Positions 46,201 through 57,500 of a stretch of 64,000 nucleotides of DNA are shown here, in pieces (positions within the stretch are counted from its first letter, which is position 1; the number at the start of each line of letters is the position of its first letter). Below the pieces are notes generated by a model, which saw nothing but the letters and a program-made list of their open reading frames with translations, had not been told where the DNA came from and made no database searches. The DNA is from Biscogniauxia marginata (lineage: Eukaryota; Ascomycota; Sordariomycetes; Xylariales; Xylariaceae): NCBI GenBank assembly GCA_022695795.1, contig MU404072.1:186001-250000 (forward strand). The letters run 5' to 3'. A program made the position numbers and the translations under genes.

Positions 46201-48932
46201 GTTGCAAAGTTGTTATAGTCAATCTAATGGGAAAGGCTGTGGGTATCTTGGTGGAATTTTCATCGCTAAGTCGGGGCCTTTTATCAGCATAAAATGAAGG
46301 TAAAGGTACAGTAACTGTAGAATACAGTGTATATAGAAGGTAATGTTCTACAGGTAGTAGTGAGACTTTGTAGAATCCTGATCACAGTGCCAATAGGGGC
46401 ATAAAGTGTAACCAAAATGGATAGCCGCAGCCTGCTTCCAATAAGTAGGCCTTGGGATTGGTGGCTATACTTCATCAAGGCACACATTGTTACATTAGGT
46501 AGGTACTGACGAGTCTCACCGATCAACACTAATTGGCCATTCCCGCTCCTGTGCTACTTTCCTGCACAAATATATACAGCAAACTACATTTTAGATTCAT
46601 GTGGTCCAGTGTCACATTACAACTCATTTCACTAATGCTGTTGTACTTGTCTACATTATACGCCCTATAGAATACGGTGATCGAGAAGAATATACGAGGT
46701 GAATCGGCAGAAGTGGCACGAAATGATCGATCCCGGGCTAGATCACGCGCCTTTTTCTAACAATATATTTTATAGTTGATTGTGAGAGTCTATCTAAGGA
46801 AGTCTAGGTCAGATTATATCTCACTGGCACCTATTGAGATGGGACACATATGTGGGGATAATATGAAGCGTATTAGTCTAGTAGTGAATATAGATAGGTG
46901 GGCGAAACCCAATATATATACAGGCGGCCATACGTAGGACCGTATACAGGGACTATGTCCCATATTCCAACAGCACCACCCAATTCAATGCACCAAAGCC
47001 TTCTTAACCCCACTACTCTCTATCTTAATTAATAGATATCAAACTAGTAGCCGATCCTAGCTAGTAAGATTATCAATAAATATGAAAAGGATTGTTTAGA
47101 CCAAGCCGCAGCGGAATTAGATCTCGCAGAGCCTATAGTCATTCCCTAGTACTTCAATACGCTCCTTTAGCTCCAACATCAGGCCAACATTTAACAGATT
47201 TCGAATAGAAACGAGATGTAATCACTTTTCTCAACCCGTACCGAAAGCATCAAGCAGAAGATTATGAACCGCCCAGTGTGACAGCAAGGATGACCCTCAC
47301 GTCACTAGGGCTATTCAGCCACTATCCGCATCCACCTTATGTAGGGCTAAATAGCAGCCATGAGATATCCCTCTCTTTTCCTCCCTATCTTATTCTTTGG
47401 TCAAATACGTATATTTCTAGCAGTCGGCCGGCCATTCATAAATGCTGTCACAGACCGACCAATGATAATTCGAGCGGCCAATGCTAGCAATTATCTCGAA
47501 AATAAGAGAAGGAAATAAGAGTTACGTGATTCTTTCCGTGGAGACTTAGAAAGCTTGAGATGCATCCGCGATCATCTGAAACACGAACTCAAGAGAAATC
47601 TGCACCCATATGCTCACCAAGCCATAATCCTCTAGGCTCATGATGCTCAGCTCAGACTTGAGAGGCTAAATTCCGAACTTGCGCGGATTATCATTTACGG
47701 GTTTGTGTGCCAATCGTGTATGATGTAAGAATTCACGTTTACAAGACTGTAAGAAGGTACCAATTTACAGCAATTTGTATGTAATTGATTAGATAGATTA
47801 CCCAGTCAGTTAAAAAGGTATGTCTGCTTTTGATCTGTCAAACATGTTCTAATATATATAAGGTAACCCGTGGATACTAATGAACAGATCATATCTACCC
47901 CGAGCAAGGAGGTAGAAACCCCGGCAACCTAAGTCGGACTTGAGAGAGTCAATGGTCATTACAATGGACCTCGGCCACTACTTCCTACCTCGCAAGATAG
48001 GGCAATGTAAGCTTTTCCCTGAAGTCATCGTCAGTCGGGGATATTCTCACTTCAGCGAGATCCAGAGGGCATGAAATAGCTCTACGTGATCAAGAGTGAT
48101 CTTACGGGCATCTGGCAGTACAACATGACTACTAAATGTAACCCCGGTCGGTTTGTATTTAAGTGCAAGAAACCTATGCGCATTTGAGGTCCGGCTCATT
48201 GGAGTCCCGATAGATATCCGATTCGAGCGTTGGTTTCAGGTTTAAGGTTTGAGGGGGATGCGAGAGGGTTAAAACAAGATAGGCATAATGCCGAAGTATC
48301 GAAATTTCTAATTCATAGCTTCAGTAATAGTGGATCCAGTAAGTATAACTCTTAGTCTATAGTTGATTCTACCCCCTGCTTTGAGCTCATACGGGGACTA
48401 GAACTTCACCGACTAGCTGGGATATCACTGATGTAGGATGACTTGGTACAAGTAATCACCAGTGGACATATATATAATTATATATAGCGCTACGGAATTG
48501 TCCCAACGTATTAATGGTAATAAGCGAGAAAGAAAAATAACATACCGCACACGAGCAACACAAACATTACTAGTAAAAATGGCACTCTGGAGCCTTCCTC
48601 GGTTCTTGTTGGTTGCGCCATTCATCAATGGGGCTGAGCAGTTTGTCACCAACACAAATGTGATGTGTTGGAACGCGATTATTCATCTCATTTACCGGCG
48701 TTCTGGTACCCAAAAAGGCGCTCGGCTAAGTATCCGGCGGCTATTCATTCACTAGGCAAGCTAATACCAAGAGAAGAAGCAAGGGCACGCAGGGCATCTG
48801 GGGTCCTTACAAATATGATAAAAAAAAAACATCGTTTCCAATAATATCAAGATGCCCAGCCCCGAGCTAAATGTCTCGAGTCATATCTACCTGTAGTTTA
48901 GCCATCGCTCGCGACCCTTTTACGCTACCAGT
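46201..48932. other. Intergenic with LTR-like repeat and a possible gene relic
   Basis: Contains repeat copy 3 (46773-46972). At about 47525-47728 the plus strand reads as a charged helix (LRDSFRGDLESLRCIRDHLK, then one TAG, then AQLRLERLNSELARIII). This looks like a coding relic of unknown origin. Nothing else is supported. Confidence 0.4.
46773..46972 (-). mobile_element. Degenerate LTR-like repeat, copy 3 (best preserved)
   Basis: On the minus strand it starts TGTTGGAATATGGGACATAG and ends near CAATCAACTA, about 200 bp. The TG start fits an LTR edge. It has the same orientation as copy 2, 2.3 kb away, and as copy 1. No polyprotein sequence is visible between copies 2 and 3. A host-type gene lies there instead. 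Confidence 0.62.
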
Positions 48933-50010
48933 ATGAGCAACGATCCTCTGGAATATCTCGGGCTCTCGTGTCCTAGAGGCGGCACGTTTCACATCTGCCA
49001 GAACAGCGCCATACAATTCATAGGCTGCTGCGATATTGACCCATGCGGTGATGGGGGCTGTCCCTCATCTAGGCTACACCCAGCGAGCTTCAATTCCAAT
49101 CGATATAGTGATATACCTTCACAGGACTGTGTTGACACGTCTTCGGGCGCTTTGTGGTATACATGCACCTCTGGGCCATTTTTAGGTTGCTGCAAATCGA
49201 ATCCTTGCGAGCAGAATGGCGTTTGCCGAAGTGCGGACCTAGTTGGGGGCAAGCTAGGTGATGACCCGAATAGGGCTTCCGTGTTTTTGACAACTTCAGC
49301 TCCAACTACGACAGCAACTTCAGCCTCCAGTTCGGCTACTAATGTCGGCGGCGATGTATCTTCCATGGCCGGTTCTGGGGACGAGACTTCACCACATAAT
49401 AGAACTTCCAACGGCATGATCGGTGGAATTGTAGGAGGCGTCATCGGGGGACTGGTGGTATTAGTCCTCGCAATCTGTCTTCTCTGCAGACGCATGAAGC
49501 GCCGGAAGAATGGCACGATATTTCCAGTGGGAGAAGGCCAGATGACTATGCCAAACCCGCCTAGTAGTCCGTATCAAGGCCAGTACTTCACTACACACGC
49601 CGAAAACGAATCGTTGAATATGACTGACCAGGTGTATGCCTACAATAGACTTGTACAAGGGGAATCACACGTTCCGGCCCCCTGACACATCCCCCTACTC
49701 GAATGCCTCGACACCGCAGCACCGCGGGAGTATCCCTAGGTCTCTATTCAGCCCCTTGTGGCCAAACGCAAGACTCAGCGTAACGAAGGATAAATATGAA
49801 AAACCAATACACGAGAGAGATTCCAATTACGATGCGTCCCATCATGGAGGGCAGAGTCTAGGCCTCATTGCCGTGGCCGAACTTGAGGCTCCGATGCCGA
49901 TCCCCGAGCTTGAAAACACAGCTCTAGGACACGTCCCCACGTCGCAAACGTTTCATGGAATCTTGTACCGCGAGGTAGAAGGATCGATGCCAAAAATTTC
50001 GGGGGCTTAG
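48933..50010 (+). CDS. Cysteine-rich single-pass membrane protein
   Basis: The main frame (48933-49685, 250 residues) has two cysteine-rich repeats: CPRGGTFHICQNSAIQFIGC then CDIDPCGDGGC, and WYTCTSGPFLGC then CKSNPCEQNGVC. A Ser/Thr-rich linker, a transmembrane helix (about 162-185, MIGGIVGGVIGGLVVLVLAI) and a basic stop-transfer (CRRMKRRK) follow. There is no cleavable signal peptide. This is a recognisable fungal membrane family of unknown function. A second frame (49636-50010) overlaps the end by 50 bp and reads protein-like (LIAVAELEAPMPIPELENTA), so the real C-terminus probably continues there. An intron from a GTATCA donor at about 49570 to the CAG before 49633 would join them in phase, but the branch site is poor. 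A frameshift is the alternative. Confidence 0.68.
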
Positions 50011-50481
50011 CAAGAGTCGAGTCTTGGTACCATGTCCAGATCTAGCGGCCTGTATTCCAATCCAGCGATTTAGCAGACGTTGAAGCAAACGGCATAATAG
50101 TGTGTATAGCAATGTTAATAGCGATGGCCTATCCATAGCCCAAATATAGCGAGTTAACCATTGCACATGAAATATTATCAATAAATGGATATGATAAGTT
50201 GCAGAAATGCTACTGTTTGAGTAACAGGTAGGCATCGATTTCGCCTCCTTAATAACCAATTTGAACTAGGGCCAGGTACAAGACATATCCTCATCAAGAA
50301 ACCCACGAAGCAACGATTAATTATAGTATAAATCCAGTTTTTTTCGTAACATTATTAAATTTCATGCTTAATCCATTCCCATAACTTTGAATAATCAAAC
50401 GAAGATTCACAGTCTTCGAGCCAATTTGCCACAATACACCCCCTGACTCGCCCCTCGATGAGAAGCATACAGCCCATTTTC
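50011..50481. other. Intergenic
   Basis: 3' flanks of two convergent genes. Nothing is recognised. Confidence 0.45.
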
Positions 50482-50891
50482 TTAGTACGCCGGCCGGTTC
50501 AGCATGTCCCTGATTCTCGATGATACGGCCCCCGTGCTTCCTGTGCTGCTTCGGCGACGCTCTGGGTGGTCCACACGATTGATCATGTGGCAGTTTCCGG
50601 TAGAGGGATGGCGGCCAGCGCCGATGCGGTTTGTGCGGCCTTTTTTTCCCCGCGACAGCGTTCCGAGGTTACCGTCAGTTACACATAGTTGATCCGTTCA
50701 TTCACTTGTTCATGCGTGCTTTAGGAAGGAGTATAAGGCAAGACAGTATAGGTAAGGCTGGGTGGGTAGATAGTTGTGGCTTTCTGACGTTAAAAGACAT
50801 GCTATGAGGACCTACACGCATAGTCACCCCTCCCAGCGTCATCGAGGACGGCCTGGTACTTCTCCTTGGCGGCGGTGAAGATTTTAGACAT
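50482..50891 (-). CDS. Possible very small protein, two exons
   Basis: On the minus strand the ATG at 50891 opens a 24-codon exon of clearly protein-like composition (MSKIFTAAKEKYQAVLDDAG, then RGDYA) ending at a GTGTAG donor (50817). A second stretch ends at TAA 50484-50482 with STGSTGAVSSRIRDMLNRPAY, preceded by an Arg-rich segment. An acceptor AAG at 50549 would join them in phase to a protein of about 46 residues, but the roughly 270-nt intron is long for this genome and the acceptor is unproven. The combination resembles tiny conserved fungal proteins, but I cannot name a family. Confidence 0.38.
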
Positions 50892-52300
50892 TATTTATAG
50901 TTGTTTGTCACGTTCACAGGTTGAGGTAGTTTGGTATGTAGTGGGTCCGAGGTATGTATATTTTACACTCGGGGAGCCTGAGAGTTGATGACTTAACCAA
51001 ATGTCACTTTTTCGGTTCTCAAGTCGTCCAGACAATAATATAACAAAGAGACAAAAAGAACTAAGCGATCACCCACCGTCAAGGAAACCCAGCCACCTCA
51101 TATATGTGAGGTCACTCAACCATCCAATGTCCATTAGTCAGATTCGGGGTTGACCCCTCACCATGATATCAGGGGATGCAGTGGTCGAAAGCTTCCATCG
51201 GCATGATCGACACCCCTTCGACATAAAGGCAATCAAGCCAATTGGCTAATCCTCGTCTTTATGGTCGTCACGATGACGGAAAGTGCTTAGTGCTATGACA
51301 TGCAGCCTGTCATTGGGGGGAGAGTCTGTAGGTGGTCTAGATGCTTTCCAATGACATCCGGCTATTCTAGACGATTTACTCGTGATTTCGTGTAGCTAGT
51401 TTGGTTATAGAAGAGGGATACAGCGTGGGAGGGGGTGATAGCCTTTTGCAACACTCGTCTGAGCTCAACTCCAAATGAATAGTCATCATCAAGTAGCACT
51501 ACACAGAGTCAATAAGCTAGTATGTTTTCTCCTATCATTACTATTCCTGTCAAATCGGCCAAGGGGGCATATGTTTCCGTCCCGGATCTCACCTCGGAGT
51601 TAACTTAACAACATTACGTATAAAAGCTATTATCAAAGGGACATACATACCTAACAAACCCACACACACACACACACACACATATGTATATATATATATA
51701 TTTGGGGAAGTTTGGATTCATCGGCGAACCGACCTGTATTTGCTTTCTTCGGTCTCCGAGATGAGCGGGATTCAATTCATCCTTTCGAGCCCCAAATTGA
51801 AACCTGTTATAGGACTCCTGTTTCATTAAGGTACTTTGCACTTATAAAGCTTAGATTGCGAATCTGGTCTTATCAGTAGCTATAGGTTCTTTGAAACTAT
51901 CGTGGATATTTCGCTGTTTAGTGTAGTGTCTCGTCGAAAAGAACTTAGAGCTGAAAAGTCGAGCTGACATGAAGGCGCAAGTCGAGACGTTGTCTTAGTA
52001 TCGTGAGTACGTCTCGTTTTAGTAGTTCGTGTGGTATATGTTCTCCATCAATCCAAATCATCCTTCTGCGAGAGTGCGTCGTGTTTTCCTTTGTCTTAGT
52101 TAGCTATTCAACAGTTTGGAATTGACGAGAGAGCATTAAATTCATATATGTAAGATGATAATGACAAATGATGGCAACTCAGTCTGGGATTAAGTACATG
52201 TATCTAAAGTTAGGTACTGTGGGGTGGTCCATGCACCAGGGGTTTAAATGCAAATTTTTAGTAGCTAGTTTGAGATTCGCTCTCCATTAGAATTATAACT
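50892..52300. other. Intergenic with a CA/TA microsatellite
   Basis: No gene is supported. The frame at 51614-51841 (minus) is created by the microsatellite. AT content rises sharply after about 52310. Confidence 0.5.
51658..51702. repeat. (CA)n(TA)n microsatellite
   Basis: About twelve CA units are followed, after CATATG, by a run of about nine TA units. Confidence 0.9.
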
Positions 52301-52309
52301 ACGTTCGTT

Positions 52310-52921
52310 TTTTTTGGTTTAATTTAACCACTATATTAATACTTACTTAATATAAGGTTAAGGTTGTAAAGATAAATATAAAGTATAATCTTAAAAATAT
52401 AATGTAATAAATAAAAGAAACTAAAAAGAAACGAATATAATTATAATTTTAATAATTTAACGAATTTAATATAATTATTATAAATTTATATTTAAATTTT
52501 AAATATATTAATTACTTTTATACACGGCTAAACTCTTTAAATAACTCGTTATGAGCGTTTATCACGATATTTATAAAAATTTTATAATAAATTTTTTTTT
52601 ATATTAAATCCGCTTTTATTTTTTTAAAATCTTAAATCTTTATAAATTAAATTAAATTTATATAAAACTATAAAATAAAAACTTATTAATATTTATACTT
52701 TATTTATCTCGATTTTTATATTTTAATTTTTATTACTTAAAAGTATTTTAAACTTAATAATATTACATGTAAACTCGGTTTTTTAATAGGATTTAAAACA
52801 AGACAAGACGAAACGACACACGAAATTTTCGAAACCTTGAGGCACTTCCGGAATCTGTAAAATAGTATGTGAATTTTATAAACTAAGGGAATTTATAGGA
52901 ATTTTTTAATTGTGAATCTTC
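52310..52921. repeat. AT-rich relic DNA upstream of the retroelement
   Basis: Composition matches RIP-degraded repeats, with no open frame. It is not recognisably continuous with either Ty3 copy. Confidence 0.5.
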
Positions 52922-53375
52922 TGTTATGAACCTCCTTTTCTTCTATGTGTCACGTGTGGATCACGTGACCAAAAAAGCGCTGTTAAGCGCTTAATTAAGA
53001 AAGAACGCCGTTTAAAGATTTAATGAATTAGTAAATCATATATAGGAAATTTATAATTTCATAATTAAATAAATCATTAAATTATAAATAAAAGATTAAT
53101 AATTTAATAATTCACTTAATAATAAGGAAAGAAAAACAGGTATAAATAAATTAAGGTTTTTTATATATTTAGTTATTCGTTCTTTAGTTATTAATTTAAA
53201 ATTATAATTACTTTTTAATATTATAATAAGAATACCTTGAAATCTCTTTAACTAATAAGACAAAATAAATTTTTTAAACTAGTTTTAACTTATTATTACT
53301 TTTAAAATAAGAAAACCTAATACGTACTTATTTATAAAGTCAACTAACTAGAAACATATAAAAAGGTTCGTCACA
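52922..53375 (+). mobile_element. 5' LTR of RIP-degraded Ty3/gypsy element
   Basis: Starts TGTTATGAACC and ends GGTTCGTCACA. Its right two thirds align by eye with the LTRs at 60262-60731 and 60836-61192 (shared blocks TTAGTTATT, AGTACCTTGAAA in RIP form, GTACTTA, GGTTCGTCACA). The left third (U3) differs from both. C-to-T changes are dense. Confidence 0.7.
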
Positions 53376-54370
53376 TTTTAATAGCTCTTTAATTAATGCT
53401 TAACATTAGTTTAAAAGAAAAAAATCTCGGTTGAACCGTTTTAAGATAAATATACCCCTTAAAACTAAAAAGTAATAAAAAAAGAAATAAGTAAAAAAAA
53501 CCTTAATTAATAAGCTTTTAAACAAAAGCTTTAAATTCTTTTACGATATAATAAAAAGGTTTAAAAAAACCAATATAAAAATTAATTATAATTATAATTA
53601 AAGAAAAGCCTTAAAAGGACACCTTTAAAGCCTAGTAAGAAAAATCGTCCGAGGAAAAAAAAAGAAAAAAAAAAGCACTTAAAAAAATAAATAAAACAAC
53701 CGAAGTTACTTTTAAACGATAACGACTTTAATAACTTAAACGATGAAAATAATATAACGACCCTCGATATAAAAAGTTTTAAACTAATTATATTTAGTAA
53801 ATATAATAAGTTAAGTAATTTAAGCTGGAACTTATTTACGGTTTTATTATAAAATAATTATTATTAAAAAATAAAAGGTTTTCACGATATCTTAGCTCCT
53901 TATTAGAACTACCTTAACCTAGTTTTAACCGGTATTAAAAAATCACTTAAATAATAAATAAAGCGCTTAAAAAACATAAAAAAGGTCTTTAAAGATTATA
54001 AGAAATTTAAAAAACAACTTAAATCTATATTTAGTAATTTAATTCTTAAGTAATAAACCAAAGCTTAACTTTATAAACTACGACAAGATAAAAAGGCCTT
54101 AAATTACATTATTAAGTTTAAAAAACTCGCAAACTAGTTATAATTACTTATTAAAAACTAAAAAACCATATAAAAAATAAATTATATAAAATAAACTTAT
54201 ATAAAGAAAAAAACCTAAAAAAGTTTAATAACTACATTATAATGGTAATTGCCATTAATAACGAAAACTTTAAACAGTACCTTAAAAAGAAAAAAACAAT
54301 ATAACAAAAAAATAGCGATTAACAAAAAAGAGGAAATCATAAAAGTGGTACTAAAACAAAGAAAGGTATT

Positions 54371-54465
54371 NNNNNNNNNNNNNNNNNNNNNNNNNNNNNN
54401 NNNNNNNNNNNNNNNNNNNNNNNNNNNNNNNNNNNNNNNNNNNNNNNNNNNNNNNNNNNNNNNNN
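54371..54465. other. Assembly gap (run of N)
   Basis: 95 undetermined bases inside the gag region, immediately left of a 21-bp tandem repeat. The array was probably too repetitive to assemble. Confidence 0.95.
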
Positions 54466-54583
54466 ATATTAAAATTAAATCAAACCTTATTAAAATTAAA
54501 TCAAACCTTATTAAAATTAAATCAAACCTTATTAAAATTAAATCAAACCTTATTAAAATTAAATCAAACCTTATTAAAATTAA
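54466..54583 (+). repeat. 21-bp tandem repeat in the gag region
   Basis: The unit ATTAAAATTAAATCAAACCTT is repeated about 5.5 times with almost no divergence, encoding IKIKSNL per unit in one frame. It abuts the N gap, so the copy number is a minimum. Confidence 0.9.
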
Positions 54584-57500
54584 CGTTACTTAAAAGAAGC
54601 AAAAAATGCGAAATAAGTTAACTATTAAATGTTTTAATTATAAGAAAAAAAAGACATTATAAAAACAAGTATTAAAGTCCCAAGAAATAAAAAATAAAAA
54701 TAAAAAGGATTTCTTAACTTAAGAAAAAAACCTTTAAAGTAAGGGTTTATTATTACTACTATTAAAGCAAAGAAAAATAAGGAAATCCCTATAAAAAAAG
54801 TAGTAATATCTGTTAAAATTATAAAGAAAAAACTTATAAACATTACTTAGAGTATTATCACTTACTTATTATAATTTGTAAAGGTTATAAATATTATTAA
54901 GTTAACTTTTAAAACTATTTAAAGCACGGTTATTTATATCTAAAGTATTTCACGCCAAAATAAGCTAAGTAAAGATATAACAAAAATGAATTACTATATA
55001 AATATAATACTTATAAGCTAAGATATAACTTAAAAGTTAAATCGAACTATAATAAACTACATTAAAGCCATTATAATAACGATAAATACGAAATATATTA
55101 AGGAAAAAGTAAATATAATAATTTATACCGGAAGTTTTATATAAATAATAGTTACGATATTTATTAAAACTTAAATAATACTAGTTAACTTAATAAGTCG
55201 TTAAGTGAAAAACCTAAATTAAAGTTAAAGGTGGTAAAATAACTAAAAAACGAAATATTCTATTTTAATAAAAATGGAATAATAAAGTTATAAAAGAAAT
55301 ATATATTATTATATTAAAGCTTTTATATTAACGACGCTTGTTAAATATATAAAAGCTTTAAAAATAAAGCTAGTTATTATCCTTAAAAACCAGAAAATAA
55401 TAACATAAAAGAAAATAAATATATTTACGATAACGTCTCATAATAGCCATATTATTTTAAAATATATTATCTTTATTTAAGTTCTAAAAAAAGTAACGAA
55501 ATAATTATTAAAAGTTATATATATTACATTTTAGTATTATACGATATACACGATTTACTTAAAGCGGGTTTCGAAAAAAACGAAGTTAAAAAAGAATTAT
55601 GGGAATTATAAAAAAAACTATATTTTTTATATTAGCTCGAAAAGCGAGTTAAATATAATATTAATTTATTTAATTTTATAAAAAACACTTAATAAAATAA
55701 TAAGTAAAAATATATACGATTAAATTAAGCTATAAATAAATTATTAAAATATATTTTAAAAAAAAGAAAAGTTTCTAGATATATATATAAATTTATAAAG
55801 AAAAATCGAGTTATTCTTAATAAATAAATCCGAAAATTATACCTTTTATTCGAAAATAATTTAAAACTTTAAAAAGCTTTAAATTAACAAAAAAATAGAT
55901 TTAGGTTATAAAAAGGCCCTCGAAAAAGAATTAAAGTTTTAATATATAAGGTTTTATATAAAGAATAAACCTTTTACCCCTTATTACGTAAAGGGTAATT
56001 AGAGAGACTATCTAAATAATGATTACTAGAAACACGCCTTTATAAAAGCCTAAAAATGGAAAAACATTTAAGCCACGTCAACTTAAAGAAATCTAAAGGA
56101 AAGGAGACGTGGAAAACCAAAAAACGGCAAAAACTCTCGCTAGTAAGGCAGCGAGAAGCCATAAATAGCAAGTCCTTATATAAAATCCAATCGGGACTTA
56201 ACAATACTATTATAACCAAAGTTAAGTATAATAAAAGGGAATATAAAGCCTTAATAAATTCAGGAATAAATAAAAACTATATTTTAACCAAGATAACTTA
56301 AAAAGATAAAATATTATAAATATATAAATAAAGTTTATATAAATTATAAAACTTTAAAAAAAGTATATCTAGTTATAAGAATAATAAGGTGTTAAAAGAA
56401 ATAATTCCTTTTTCGATAATCATTTAAAAACATTTTAAGCAAGTTATTCTTAATATTACACACATATTAAATCACAATATAATCTTAGGAATAAATTGGC
56501 TTAAAAAAAGTAATCCACAAATAAATTTCAAGATAAACACGCTTTATTAAGATCAAAATTAGGAGGAGCTAACTATTACGAGTTACGAAATAAGTACCGC
56601 AAGTGACTCCAGAAAAACGAATACAAAGACGAAACATATTACTTATATAATTCGAGTAACTAAATCTGAAAATCCAATGAAAAAAGTATTATGTAAGTAC
56701 CTCCGCTTTTATAAATTATTTAAAAATAAAACAAAAAAAGAATTACTAAAACATAATTAATAAGATCATTAAATTTATTTTAAAAAAGGAAAATAACTAA
56801 AATTATTTTTAATATATCTTATGAATTAAGAAAAACAAAAGGCATTATAAAAAGGAATCTAAAAAGATTTAAATAAAAGATATATTTAAAAATTAAAATC
56901 CTTATTAAGATACCCGGTAATCATAGTACCTAAAGTCGATAAAAACGAGAAATAACGTATTAATAAAAAAGGAAACCTAGTATAATAACAAGTAATTAAC
57001 TATCAACATCTTAATAAAATAACCAAAAAAAACGAACACTTATTACTACTAATAAAACTCATAAAAAAATAAATTAATAAAACCTAAATCTTTATAACAC
57101 TAAACCTTCGCGATAAATATTATATAATTAAAATAACTAAAGAACATAAATAATATATAACCTTTTAAATAATACATAAACATTATAAATATAAAGTTAT
57201 ACCATTTAAATTTACTAACGCACCCGTTACATTTCAACATATAATCATAATAGTTCTTTGCAAGTTTTTAAATAAATTTGTATTTGTTTACTTAAATGAT
57301 ATCTTAATTTACTTAAAAAACGAGAAAAAGCATAAAAAACATATAAAGCAAGTGTTAAAAGCCTTGAAAAAAGCGAACCTACTTATCCATCCAACTAAAA
57401 GTGAATAGCATATCAAAAAACTAGATTATTTAGGGTTTATAATAAGTCTAGAAGAAATCCGCATTTAAAAAGGAAAAATAATAATAATTAAGAATTAACC

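Noticed and set aside
54634..54843. Minus frame rich in Phe/Ile/Leu (looks like a membrane protein)
   Set aside because: Antisense reading of AT-converted retroelement DNA.
56056..56301. 81-codon plus frame in the AT-rich block
   Set aside because: It is a surviving piece of the Ty3 polyprotein around the protease, not a separate gene.
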